From NCBI RefSeq assembly GCF_000331105.1, contig NC_020054.1:5831815-5895814 (forward strand): DNA of 64,000 nt, given 5' to 3'. Both the position numbers and the translations under genes were made by a program. Shown here piece by piece: positions 8,366 through 16,695 of this stretch; the first letter of the stretch is position 1, and each line of letters begins with the position of its first letter. Origin of the DNA: Fibrella aestuarina BUZ 2. Its GTDB lineage: Bacteria > Bacteroidota > Bacteroidia > Cytophagales > Spirosomataceae. The notes beneath the pieces were generated by a model. The model ran no database searches, had not been told where the DNA came from, and saw only the letters and a list, made by a program, of their open reading frames with translations.

Positions 8366-8828
8366 AACCGCCATTTTCAGCTTTGCCCAACCCGAGGAAA
8401 ACAACGGTTATCTGCTCTGGCAGGTGAGTATGCGCTGGCAATTGCTCATGAATCAGCGATTGCGTAGTGTGGGGCTTACGCTGACTCAATTCTCGCTGCT
8501 GGCCGGTCTGTACTGGCTCAATCGACAGGGCGAGCTGGTCACCCAGCAACGACTGGCCGATTACGCGAACACCGATAAAATGATGACCTCCAAGGTCGTG
8601 CAAACCCTGGCCGGCAAGGGGTTAGTGCAACGGGTTGACAATCCGCAGGACGGACGGGCCAAGCACCTGCACCTGACGCCGGCAGGCGAAACGGTGTTGG
8701 CTCAGGCCAATACCCTGGTTGAGCAGGTCGACCGGGCTTTTTTCAGGTCCATCGAGCCCGACACCAGTCTCTTTAATCAGCTGATGCAACGGTTAGCCTT
8801 GCCGCCTCACGGACCACCGGTGCGTTAA
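8358..8828 (+). CDS. MarR-family transcriptional regulator
   Basis: A 156-residue winged-helix regulator. A dimerisation helix (residues ~17-40) is followed by GLTLTQFSLLAGL, recognition helix region RLADYANTDKMMTSKVVQTLAGKGLV and the wing RVDNPQDGRAKHLHLTPAG, where the DxR wing motif is intact. The C-terminal helix completes the dimer. It is last in the VOC-EVE-MarR operon and probably represses the operon through the palindrome at 7527-7560. MarR ligands are usually small aromatic compounds or oxidants; none can be named here. Confidence 0.9.
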   Translation: MTKTAIFSFAQPEENNGYLLWQVSMRWQLLMNQRLRSVGLTLTQFSLLAGLYWLNRQGELVTQQRLADYANTDKMMTSKVVQTLAGKGLVQRVDNPQDGRAKHLHLTPAGETVLAQANTLVEQVDRAFFRSIEPDTSLFNQLMQRLALPPHGPPVR

Positions 8829-8872
8829 CCGTCGACGCAGCATTCTTGCAGCAAGCCAGCTAAGCTATTGGG

Positions 8873-10492
8873 CTATTTGCAGTACGAGTCCAGGTTGATT
8901 TTGAGCGTCCACTGCGACTGTTCGACGAGGTAGTTGTTCTCGCGCAGGGGCCAGGTGGCGCCGCCGTCGGTACTCGCCCGGAAATCGTAGCGTCGGCCTG
9001 TTTGCAGTTTGAACGAGGCTACGTTGCGGACGGTGCGGGTGGCGGTAATGAGGCTGCGCCACGACTCTTTGCCCACCTCGCTGTACTGGGTAATGATCTG
9101 CGCGGGCAGCGAGGCTTCGTCGAGCGTTTTGCCCGATGGGCAGCGAAAATCGAGCACCAGTTTGATGACCGGCGGCACAGGCAACTCAGCCAGGCTGACC
9201 GGGATGGGCTTGGGTTCGCAGGCCTGCCCAACCGCCGACTCAGCGATCAGCCCGCCGTTGGTGCCTTTCCCCCAGGCGTCGGTTTCGTCGTAAATACGCA
9301 GTTTGAGACGTCGGCCGCTGCGCTGATTCGAGATGCGGATCAGCGCCCCGTTGTTGACGTTGGCGTAGAACGTCGTGACGCGCTGCCCGTTGTCGGCGTC
9401 GATCAGCTCGCAACGGTAATTGATGTCGACATTGGCCAGTTTGCTGGTCACGCTAAACACCGGCCCCACGTCACATACCGACTCGGTCCAGGCGGCTACG
9501 TACGTGGCGACCCGGCTTGCCGTTGCCCCGTATTCCAGCTTGCCGGTCTGGGCGTTGCGCACCACCACGCCGGGCGTTTCGGCCTGCCAGCGGTTCAGAA
9601 ACGTATCGTAGCTATAGAGTGGAATCGAATCGCCGGGCTGCACCACGCGCCCGGTCACCGCGTTGGTCGTGGCCGGGTTGATCTCCATCGTCCAGCGCGC
9701 CGCCGGAGCCAGTTGGGTTGCCAGTTGGTACGACTCGTTGAACAGCTCCAGTGCAACCGATCCCGCCAGCGACAGAACCCGCATCGACCCCAGCGCGGGC
9801 TTGCCCGGTAGCCCCGCCACATTCGACAGAATACCACCGCCAGGTACGTTGCCCAGGGCGTCGTCGTAGCGGTTGGGTACGTAGAGTACCTGCAGCGTGT
9901 TGGGGCCACCCACGGCCTGCCCGTCGCGGTCGGTGAGTTTGGTACCGGTTAGGAGCACCACCGACGCCCGCCACGCATCGGCCGTGGGGCCATTGGTGGT
10001 AGCCGTCAGCTCGCCCGACAGGCTTCCCGAGGCATCGGCGCGCCCCGACGACCGCGCTGGCAGCAGCGACCGCGGGGGCTTGCTCTGGCTGATCTGCCGC
10101 ACCGAACGCCCCACCCGGCTCGGGTTGGTGAGCACCATCGGTTGCAGCACGGTGAGGTACCCGTTGGTTTCCACCACCGCCGTAAACCGGAACGGCTGCT
10201 GCGTCGACAGCACCGTTTCGGGCGCCGGAGCCAGCAGCAGTACGCCTTCCGGGTTGACTTTGTATTTAGTGGTGTTGAGCGTGGTCACCACCCGGTTGGC
10301 GTCGGGGCCTGCCACTTTCACCCGGTTGTCGGTGGGGCGCGGGTTGTTGGCCGGGTCGTAGAGGCGGATTTCGACAACGCCCTGTTCGATCGGGTCTTTC
10401 AGACCGATTTTGACGCCATCGATGGGGTTCTGGCAGGTAAAAAGGCCACCCGCCAGCACAAGGACGGCGAAGGAAAGCATCCGGTGGGTCAT
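8873..10492 (-). CDS. Hypothetical lipoprotein
   Basis: A 539-residue protein with a lipoprotein signal (MTHRMLSFAVLVLAGGLFTC, Cys at residue 20), hence probably anchored in the outer membrane facing the periplasm or surface. The remainder is beta-rich. It has repeated strands and an N-terminal segment like carboxypeptidase-regulatory/Ig folds (GVVEIRLYDPANNPRP), but I recognise no family. It is translationally coupled (ATGA) to the upstream beta-barrel gene, so the two products probably work together at the outer membrane. Function unknown. Confidence 0.65.
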   Translation of the reverse strand: MTHRMLSFAVLVLAGGLFTCQNPIDGVKIGLKDPIEQGVVEIRLYDPANNPRPTDNRVKVAGPDANRVVTTLNTTKYKVNPEGVLLLAPAPETVLSTQQPFRFTAVVETNGYLTVLQPMVLTNPSRVGRSVRQISQSKPPRSLLPARSSGRADASGSLSGELTATTNGPTADAWRASVVLLTGTKLTDRDGQAVGGPNTLQVLYVPNRYDDALGNVPGGGILSNVAGLPGKPALGSMRVLSLAGSVALELFNESYQLATQLAPAARWTMEINPATTNAVTGRVVQPGDSIPLYSYDTFLNRWQAETPGVVVRNAQTGKLEYGATASRVATYVAAWTESVCDVGPVFSVTSKLANVDINYRCELIDADNGQRVTTFYANVNNGALIRISNQRSGRRLKLRIYDETDAWGKGTNGGLIAESAVGQACEPKPIPVSLAELPVPPVIKLVLDFRCPSGKTLDEASLPAQIITQYSEVGKESWRSLITATRTVRNVASFKLQTGRRYDFRASTDGGATWPLRENNYLVEQSQWTLKINLDSYCK

Positions 10493-11196
10493 AACGTGGG
10501 TCGGTTTAAGTTGTACGTCAGCCGGAGGTTCAGCGTGGGCAGGTAGCGGTAGTTGCGCAGGTTATTCTCCACGATCGGCACCTGTTCATCGAGCGTCGTC
10601 GTTTCCAGAAAGCCTTCATAGGCGAGGTTCACGCGGGGGCGGCCCAGGTAGTAAACGCCCATCTCGACTCCTACGCCGAAGCGTTTGCGGGGAACGGCGC
10701 GGCCAAAACCCCAGCCAACGTACCCAAGCACCGATTGCCATTGCAGGCGCAGATCGACCGTGCCAACGTCTTCGGGTGTGAGTTCGAGCCCGTCGAGTTT
10801 CAGCTTGGTGTCGGTGGTCGCCACGGCACCGATGTACGGATGCCAGCTATAGGCGATACCGCCCGCCACAAAAAACGAACTGCGCCGGAACGGGTGCCAG
10901 TTGACGCCCGCCTGCACCAGCCCGATCATGACGTCGGGGGCAATATTGAGGTATGATTCCGACGAAACATCGACCTTGATAGGTTTGCGGTAGGCGATGT
11001 ACTGCCCCTGCACCACCAGGTCGAGCCGATGCGTTTGGCTTACTGTCCGGCTGAGCATGATGCCGGGGCCGGTGGTGGTGAGCTTGATACCGACGGCGTC
11101 GATGAGGCGGGGAGCACCTTGCCCACTTTGCCCATAGCCTAGCTGTGCAATCAGCGCAAAACCAACGACCAACCCGTAGCACTGTCCTGTTTTCAT
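10489..11196 (-). CDS. Outer-membrane beta-barrel protein
   Basis: A 235-residue protein with a signal peptide (MKTGQCYGLVVGFALIAQLG, cleaved near GYGQ) followed by alternating hydrophobic strands and aromatic girdle residues. It ends in LNLRLTYNLNR, a typical terminal barrel strand. I chose the ATG at 11196 because the signal peptide follows directly; the earlier in-frame start at 11292 would bury it. Its stop overlaps the start of the lipoprotein gene. An 8-10-stranded barrel is likely; a specific transport or adhesion role is not readable. Confidence 0.7.
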   Translation of the reverse strand: MKTGQCYGLVVGFALIAQLGYGQSGQGAPRLIDAVGIKLTTTGPGIMLSRTVSQTHRLDLVVQGQYIAYRKPIKVDVSSESYLNIAPDVMIGLVQAGVNWHPFRRSSFFVAGGIAYSWHPYIGAVATTDTKLKLDGLELTPEDVGTVDLRLQWQSVLGYVGWGFGRAVPRKRFGVGVEMGVYYLGRPRVNLAYEGFLETTTLDEQVPIVENNLRNYRYLPTLNLRLTYNLNRPTL

Positions 11197-11374
11197 ACGC
11201 TTTCCGTAATGCCTTTCTTTGTCCCTGCCGACGCAAGCCGAAGCCCGGTACATATGTAAAGATGTACACAGCGGCATTACCTGCTCCGCCAATCTGCGTT
11301 TAGTGCAAAAGAATAAGCCAGAAAGAGAATTAATTTTTGCAAGCGGTTGGTAACCAACGGGTCACTAGTCGCGC

Positions 11375-11422
11375 GTCTGTTCGGCAACGTACCCGGCGCG
11401 TCGGGTACGTTGCCGAACAGAC
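11375..11422. terminator. 21-bp perfect hairpin built from two GGTACGTT octamers
   Basis: The left arm 11375-11395 and right arm 11402-11422 pair without mismatch around a 6-base loop. Each arm contains one GGTACGTTGCC (or complement). It starts 6 bases beyond the stop of the acetyltransferase gene on the minus strand, so transcription termination is likely, though no clear U-run follows. Confidence 0.55.
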
Positions 11423-11428
11423 AGCGCC

Positions 11429-11869
11429 TTACACCTGCTTGATGTAAAAGACTACCCGCTCGACTTCGGTGAAGCCGCTCCGTTTGTGAAAAGCCTGCCC
11501 CAACTGGTTGTCGAACAGCACGTCGGAAGCCAGCTCAGTGCAGCCCTGCTCACGGGCCCACTGCTCGGCCCGGCTGATCAGCGCCCGGCCAATGCCCTGG
11601 TCCTGCCGGTCGGGCTGCACGTAGATGCCTTCCAGGTACGCAACCGGCGTCTGGCTGGCGCCAGGTACGTAGTCGATACGTAGCGACAGGTTCATGAAGC
11701 CAATAGCCTTGCCCCGTTCGTCGCGGGCCAGAAAACCCGCTTCTCGGGGCGACTGATCAATAGTGCCCAGGATGGCCTGCATGTCGGCGGCATCATAATC
11801 GGGCCATAATTCGAGCGCGAGTTGCAACCAGTCGTCCAGGTCTTTTTCCGCTACTTCGTGAATCGTCAT
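11429..11869 (-). CDS. GNAT acetyltransferase, AAC(6')-I-like
   Basis: A 146-residue single-domain GNAT enzyme. Full-length similarity by eye to aminoglycoside 6'-N-acetyltransferases: LRIDYVPG plus PVAYLEGIYVQPDRQDQGIGRALI (acetyl-CoA pyrophosphate loop QDQGIG), CTELASDVLFDNQLGQAFHKRSGF and the ending VERVVFYIKQV. The order ALELWP, RxDYV, LEGI, A/SSD and E-x-ER-x-x-FY is characteristic of the AAC(6') group that includes Ic/Iz-type enzymes. An intrinsic chromosomal acetyltransferase acting on an aminoglycoside or an unknown amine is likely. Activity on drugs is not shown by sequence alone. A TonB-domain gene lies 26 bases upstream on the same strand. Confidence 0.8.
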   Translation of the reverse strand: MTIHEVAEKDLDDWLQLALELWPDYDAADMQAILGTIDQSPREAGFLARDERGKAIGFMNLSLRIDYVPGASQTPVAYLEGIYVQPDRQDQGIGRALISRAEQWAREQGCTELASDVLFDNQLGQAFHKRSGFTEVERVVFYIKQV

Positions 11870-11895
11870 AAACTCGTTTTCTCGTCACAATGCCG

Positions 11896-12330
11896 TTACA
11901 GCATTGTAAATGAAAAGGGCTTACTGGTTTTTACGTTCACGGGCTGCCCATTTTTTTGGCCGGGCGTCCAGTTAGGCATCAGCTTGACTACCCGCATGGC
12001 TTCTTCGTCGCAGCCACCACCCAGCCGCTGCGCAACCTGCACGTCGGTAATGCTCCCCTGTCGGGTGACGACGAAATCGACCACGAGCCGGCCCATAATC
12101 CGGGCACGCTGGGCTTCGGCCGGATAGCGGAGGTTGGTCGCCAGGAATTGATTCAGGCCCGAGTCGCCGCCCGCGGGCATTGGTGGCTGATCGACCTCGG
12201 CCAGCGTATACACGGCGTTATCGGCGGGGTTTGGGTCGGTCGGCCGACATAACTGGAGTAGCGGCATGGCGGCGAGCAGCAACAGCACACGCAGGCCAGC
12301 TTTGGCGCGGCAACGGATCATCTGGTTCAT
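11896..12330 (-). CDS. Short TonB C-terminal-domain lipoprotein
   Basis: A 144-residue protein with a hydrophobic leader (RVLLLLAAMPLLQLC) that looks like a lipobox with Cys28. It is followed by a TonB C-terminal domain: FLATNLRYPAEAQRARIMGRLVVDFVVTRQGSITDVQV, GCDEEAMRVVKLMPNWTPG and the final strand. The proline-rich spanning region and the transmembrane anchor of full TonB are missing. It is therefore not a classical ExbBD-coupled TonB, but one of the short periplasmic or lipid-anchored TonB-domain proteins common in Bacteroidota. It probably shares a transcript with the acetyltransferase gene downstream. Confidence 0.8.
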   Translation of the reverse strand: MNQMIRCRAKAGLRVLLLLAAMPLLQLCRPTDPNPADNAVYTLAEVDQPPMPAGGDSGLNQFLATNLRYPAEAQRARIMGRLVVDFVVTRQGSITDVQVAQRLGGGCDEEAMRVVKLMPNWTPGQKNGQPVNVKTSKPFSFTML

Positions 12331-12529
12331 AAGCGATCGAAGATCGACAAAATAAGAACCCCCATAAAGCCATTGCGTAAACTTAATAGTACCGTAAAGC
12401 GAAGTATCTTTTTGAGCGACGTACGCTTTTCTGCCATTCCGAGGGAGCTAGCCGAAACAGACCTGGCGCGACCTGGCTCTGAAACCAACGGCCGAATAGC
12501 GAGTTAGACTAATAGCCAACGAAGCAAGC

Positions 12530-13177
12530 ATGGAAACACCAACGACAGCCGCCAGCATTGAGGCCCAACAGCGGGGTATCACGCCCGAACTAGCCGCGTT
12601 TGGGCAACACAAGCACATTCCGGCGATCATCGAGAAAAATGTCCTGACGGCCCTGTCGTTCTACCCGGAACTGGCCGACACGGTCATTCATTTCGAGTTC
12701 AGGCAGTACATCAAGTCGTCGGTGATGCTGGCGCAACCGGTGTTCAGCAGCCTGCTGGGGCCGCGGCAGCACCGCACCTACCGCATCTACATCAGCGCGC
12801 TCTTCAGGCTCACGCACACGGCCATCCCGATCCATCAACTGCCCGACGAGATCATGATTGGCTGGATCGGCCACGAATTGGGGCACATCATGGATTACGA
12901 ACAACGCAGCAACCTCGGCATGGTGCGGTTTGGCCTGTCGTATCTGTTGTCGGCCAGGTACGTTAAGGAAGCCGAACAGTTGGCCGATGGCTACGCCGTC
13001 AACCACGGGCTGGGCAACTACCTGATCGCCACCAAACGGTTTATCCTGGACCATACCGAACTGCCGCAGGCCTACAAAGACAAAATTGCCCGGCTGTATG
13101 TGTCGCCGGAGGAAATAACGGAGCAGGTGCGGCGGCTGGAAACCGAGAAGCTCGACGCCCAGCGCGCCGCCCTCTAG
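12530..13177 (+). CDS. HExxH metalloprotease-like protein
   Basis: A 215-residue protein with a zinc-binding GHELGHIMDYE motif (His115, Glu116, His119) and a downstream KEAEQLADGYAV segment. In that segment the acidic residues resemble the third-ligand E-x-x-AD motif of M48/SprT-like peptidases. No signal peptide is visible, so it is probably cytoplasmic or membrane-associated through residues ~130-145. It is separated from the GH3 gene by only 3 bases, but they converge. Substrate and family assignment remain open. Confidence 0.65.
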   Translation: METPTTAASIEAQQRGITPELAAFGQHKHIPAIIEKNVLTALSFYPELADTVIHFEFRQYIKSSVMLAQPVFSSLLGPRQHRTYRIYISALFRLTHTAIPIHQLPDEIMIGWIGHELGHIMDYEQRSNLGMVRFGLSYLLSARYVKEAEQLADGYAVNHGLGNYLIATKRFILDHTELPQAYKDKIARLYVSPEEITEQVRRLETEKLDAQRAAL

Positions 13178-13180
13178 CCC

Positions 13181-14701
13181 TTACCCCAGGCTGTTGATAT
13201 ACTGCTCGAATTCCAGAAAATCGGCTTCTTTCATCACGCGCGGAATCTTCGCCTGCCCGCCCAGTTTCTTGAATTCCTCGCTCCAGCGGTAGAATTTCTC
13301 GACCGGAATCACCTCGGCCTCCACGCCTTTCAGCGATTTGGTCCGGGCGACCTTGTAGTTTTTGTTGGCCACCTGCAACGCCTCGTCGAGGGCGGGAGCC
13401 ACCGGTGCGTCGGGGAGCGTCTGGTTGGCGCCGATATACCATTTGTTGATGTATTCGCCGTTTTTACGCACCGCCGCCACCACAAATTCGGGAATCTCGA
13501 TGTTGAACTGCTGCTGTAGCTGCTGCATGGCCTGATTCATCTGAAACACCGACAATTGCTCGCCGACCACGTTCAGGAAATGCTTCGTGCGGCCGGTAAT
13601 CTTGATCTCAGCCCGCTGCTTGTCGGTGATCATCACGGTGTCGCCGATCATGTACCGCCACGCGCCCGATACGGTCGAAATCAGCAGCACGTAGTCCACG
13701 TTTTCGTCGGCCGCTTCGAGGGCCAGCACCGGCGCGTCGGGTTTTACCCGGCCGGCTTCGTCCATGTTTTCGTCGGTGAAGGGCACAAACTCGAAGAAGA
13801 TGCCATTGTCGACGATCAGCGCCATCGACTCGGTATCGGGGCGTTTCTGCGTCGCCAGGTACCCTTCCGACGTCAGGTACGTGTCGATGTAGGTGAGGGG
13901 GCGGGCCAGTAGCGTTTCGAGGCTTTTCCGGTACGGCTCAAACGCAACCCCACCCGAGGTGTAGACCTGCAGGTTGGGCCAGATGTCGTGGATGGTGTCG
14001 AGCTTGTTGTAGGCGATTACTTCCTTCAACATCATCTCGATCCACGACGGAATGCCGCTAAGGCTACCGATGTCCCAGCCGGGGGCCTCCTGCGCGATGC
14101 GTCGCACGCGCTCGTCCCAGTCCAGGATGGAGGCGATCTCGGTGCCGGGTTTGTAGTAGCCCCGAAACCAAGCCGGAATGTTGGCCGCGCTGATGCCGCT
14201 GATTTCGCCTTCCTGATGGTCGTCTTTCTGGATCAGGTTGACGCTGCTGCCCAGCATCATGATCTGCTTCTCGAAAAAATCGGCGGGCAGATCGAAGTTT
14301 TTGAGGCTCATCACCTGCTGAATCCCCGATTTCCGAATCGAATCGAGCATATCGTCGGTAACGGGAATGGCTTTGCTGGTGCTGGTGGTGCCGCTGCTGA
14401 GCGCGAAATAATGCTGTCCGCCGGGCCAGGTTACGTTCTGGTGCCCTTCTTCTAGGTAGTGCCACCAGTCGGCATGTAGTTTGTCGTAGTCATGAACGGG
14501 CACCGCCTGCTGAAAGGCCGCGACCGGATCGGCGCTGTGCAGGATGTCGGTAAACGTATACCGTTTGCCAAAGGCCGTGAGCCGGGCTTTTTCCAGCAAC
14601 TGCCGGAGTACCTCGCGCTGCGCCTTGGCCGGATTAGGTTCCGACGTAATGAAGCCATATACATCAATGGCCTTTCGAATCAATTCACCAATAACGGCCA
14701 T
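13181..14701 (-). CDS. GH3 auxin-responsive-promoter family acyl-adenylating enzyme
   Basis: A 506-residue member of the GH3 family (ANL-type adenylating enzymes that join an acyl acid to an amino acid in plants). The ATP-binding segment is seen as FALSSGTTSTSKAIPVT near residue 100. Family markers YTSGGVAFEPYRKSL, LTYIDTYLTSEGYLATQ and WRYMIGDTVMITDKQRAEIKITGRTKHFLN follow, then a C-terminal cap domain. Bacterial GH3 proteins are common in Bacteroidota and their natural substrates are unknown. The start at 14701 gives the usual family length. Confidence 0.85.
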   Translation of the reverse strand: MAVIGELIRKAIDVYGFITSEPNPAKAQREVLRQLLEKARLTAFGKRYTFTDILHSADPVAAFQQAVPVHDYDKLHADWWHYLEEGHQNVTWPGGQHYFALSSGTTSTSKAIPVTDDMLDSIRKSGIQQVMSLKNFDLPADFFEKQIMMLGSSVNLIQKDDHQEGEISGISAANIPAWFRGYYKPGTEIASILDWDERVRRIAQEAPGWDIGSLSGIPSWIEMMLKEVIAYNKLDTIHDIWPNLQVYTSGGVAFEPYRKSLETLLARPLTYIDTYLTSEGYLATQKRPDTESMALIVDNGIFFEFVPFTDENMDEAGRVKPDAPVLALEAADENVDYVLLISTVSGAWRYMIGDTVMITDKQRAEIKITGRTKHFLNVVGEQLSVFQMNQAMQQLQQQFNIEIPEFVVAAVRKNGEYINKWYIGANQTLPDAPVAPALDEALQVANKNYKVARTKSLKGVEAEVIPVEKFYRWSEEFKKLGGQAKIPRVMKEADFLEFEQYINSLG

Positions 14702-14878
14702 ATAGAAGCTCTATCGAATAGATACACTACCCGATTAACCCGCTCACCCCGCCTTTGTTGGTAAGTCGACCACAATACTGATGTATGGCAATCGAGTACC
14801 AAGCGTCTGGTTGGCATACAGACCTCGTGCCAGGGCATGGGGATTCGGCAGGCCGCGGTTACGGCCAACCCTTGTTTT

Positions 14879-14926
14879 GGCAACGTACCTGAGCACTGCA
14901 GCCGGGCCGCTCTCAGGTACGTTGCC
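14879..14926. terminator. Hairpin of inverted GGTACGTT octamers
   Basis: The arms ggcaacgtacctgag (14879-14893) and ctcaggtacgttgcc (14912-14926) are perfect complements around an 18-base loop. It lies one base past the stop of the NTF2-like gene read on the minus strand. Position suggests a terminator; the octamer pair is the same as in the hairpin at 11375. Confidence 0.5.
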
Positions 14927-14927
14927 G

Positions 14928-15275
14928 TCAAGCCGTCACGATATCCATCCGGCTGATGAGCCCGTTTTCAATCGTGTAGACGTGTTTGATCAGCCCGTCG
15001 GTGAGCAGCGCGCCTTGTTTGTCCTCGATCAGCTGATGCACAACCACCTCCGTTTGGCCAGTCGGCAACTCGCGATACGAGATGGGCGTCACAACGGGGT
15101 TGATCGACTGCCACTGGCGCTGCCAGTAGTCGCGCACGGCGTCGTGCCCGTGCAGGTAGCCGCCTTCCCAACCGTTTGGCCAGTCGACGGTTGGGGTTAG
15201 CAGGGGCAGCACGCCGTCGATGACGCGCGCATTGAAGGCCTCGTAGGCCCGGCTGATCAGGTCCTGATTGGTCAT
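14928..15275 (-). CDS. NTF2/SnoaL-like family protein
   Basis: A 115-residue cone-shaped alpha+beta-fold protein. The first helix MTNQDLISRAYEAFNARVIDG leads into VDWPNGWEGGYLHGHDAVRDYW, a classical SnoaL-like element with the polar pocket. Strands end in KHVYTIENGLISRMDIV. Such proteins are enzymes (isomerases, cyclases) or ligand-binding proteins; nothing specific can be assigned. The gene is divergent from a LytS-type kinase gene. Confidence 0.75.
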   Translation of the reverse strand: MTNQDLISRAYEAFNARVIDGVLPLLTPTVDWPNGWEGGYLHGHDAVRDYWQRQWQSINPVVTPISYRELPTGQTEVVVHQLIEDKQGALLTDGLIKHVYTIENGLISRMDIVTA

Positions 15276-15381
15276 CGTCGTCTGGGGGTTGTGTTGGCCA
15301 AAACTAAGCGCCGGGCCGGTGGGTAACGCGTCGGTGCCGGTTGAGATTTTGTCGGCTGCGCCGAGGTGTCACCAGCCCGAA

Positions 15382-16578
15382 ATGACGGTTCACCCACCTG
15401 ATGTTCCGGTTCATGGGTATTTCGCTTGCTCAGCCGCCCGGAGGGGCGTAATCTGTGGCTCTCTAACCGCTACCCGCTTCCCCTTGGATCCGCTAAACGA
15501 CCGCTGGCTACGCATCGTGGGCATTCTGTTGCTGATGCTGCTCTATACCAGCGGCGCGGGTGTTTTCCAGCAACCCTTCAGCGGTAAACTGCTCCTGCGC
15601 ATTACGCTGACGTTGTTACTTTTCGTCACGTACTGGCACGTCCTGCGCGGCCTGATTTTCGTTTTCCGGCGGCGGTTCCCCCAGCGGCGGAAAACCCTCC
15701 TGCGCCTGTTGCTCACGGTGCTGACGGGCGTTGTGGCGGCGTCGATCCTTGGTTTTCTGTCGGCAGTGCTGCGGTTCTGGGTGCGGTATGGTACGCTGGC
15801 CAATTTCCGAAACACCGATCAGGCGGCGAGTTTTACGCTCAACAGCCTGACCCTTTCGTTTCGCCTGTTTGGCGTCGACGTCTTTCAGTCGGTCATCATC
15901 GTTGCCTTCTACCTGACCCTCTACGAAACCCTCTTCTACATTCACGACTCAACGCAGAACCACAAACGACTCAAGCAGGCCGAGCAGGAGAAAGAAAAGC
16001 TCCGCATCGCCAACCTGCAAAGCCAGCTCGACGCGCTGAAACAGCAGGTCAACCCGCATTTTCTGTTCAACAGCCTCAACGTGCTCGACTCGCTGATCGA
16101 AGAAGATCCGCAGCAGGCGCGCGTGTTTCTCGATGAACTGAGTTCGGTGTATCGGTATTTGCTCCGGTCCAACGAGAGCCGACTAACCCCGCTCACGACC
16201 GAACTAGCGTTTATTCAGTCGTATTTTCACCTGCTGAAAACCCGGCACGGGGAGGGCCTGACGCTGACGGTCGCCATCGACGAGGCCCTTGCCGATTACC
16301 AGTTGCCGCCGCTGACACTGCAATTGCTGGTGGAGAACGCGGTCAAGCATAACGTAGTGCTACCCGATCAACCCCTTACGATTCGGATCGAAACCGACTC
16401 GCAGGCCCGACTGTCGGTGCGGAATACGCTGCAAAAAAAGCCGTCGCGGGTACTGAGCAACGGCGTGGGGCTGGGTAATATTCTGGCGAAATACCAGATG
16501 CTGGGGCAGGCAGCACCCACCTTCTTCGAGATCGACGGTGAGTTTGTGGTCACCCTCCCGCTCATTCAGCCGGAGTAG
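15382..16578 (+). CDS. LytS/YehU-type sensor histidine kinase (His_kinase/HATPase)
   Basis: Membrane sensor kinase of about 398 residues. Four hydrophobic segments lie between residues ~45 and 185, then a coiled-coil QAEQEKEKLRIANLQSQLDALK. The phospho-acceptor motif QVNPHFLFNSLN follows (His226), then the ATPase N-box QLLVENAVKHNVVLP and the GVGLGNI lid motif. The start is uncertain: ATG 15382 leaves a long polar leader, and an internal TTG near 15486 would begin at the segment matching its paralogue at 28050. No LytTR regulator is adjacent. Paralogues lie at 17780, 22972, 28050 and 29141. Confidence 0.85.
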   Translation: MTVHPPDVPVHGYFACSAARRGVICGSLTATRFPLDPLNDRWLRIVGILLLMLLYTSGAGVFQQPFSGKLLLRITLTLLLFVTYWHVLRGLIFVFRRRFPQRRKTLLRLLLTVLTGVVAASILGFLSAVLRFWVRYGTLANFRNTDQAASFTLNSLTLSFRLFGVDVFQSVIIVAFYLTLYETLFYIHDSTQNHKRLKQAEQEKEKLRIANLQSQLDALKQQVNPHFLFNSLNVLDSLIEEDPQQARVFLDELSSVYRYLLRSNESRLTPLTTELAFIQSYFHLLKTRHGEGLTLTVAIDEALADYQLPPLTLQLLVENAVKHNVVLPDQPLTIRIETDSQARLSVRNTLQKKPSRVLSNGVGLGNILAKYQMLGQAAPTFFEIDGEFVVTLPLIQPE

Positions 16579-16580
16579 GG

Positions 16581-16684
16581 AGTTGGCTTCGCCGTCATTG
16601 GTTGTCATTGATGGTCATTCGTTGTAAAAACAATAAATGACAACGAATGACCATCAATGACAACCAATGACGGCAAAGCCAACT
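16581..16684. repeat. GTCATT-array inverted repeat, 45-bp arms
   Basis: The left arm 16581-16625 and right arm 16640-16684 match at 44 of 45 bases around a 14-base loop. Each arm holds three GTCATT-type units about 10-11 bases apart. It fills the gap between two convergent genes and so probably terminates both. A second, more diverged element of the same make-up lies at 59761. Confidence 0.8.
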
Positions 16685-16695
16685 GACCATTACCC

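Noticed and set aside
12471..12486. tggcgcgacctggctc, sigma-54-like sequence upstream of the HExxH gene
   Set aside because: The GG to GC distance is one base short, the -24 box lacks CAC, and no TTCCA-type site is present.
16581..16684. Reading the GTCATT arrays as a CRISPR
   Set aside because: Units are only about 10-11 bases long, have no unique spacers, and form an inverted rather than direct array; no cas genes are present.
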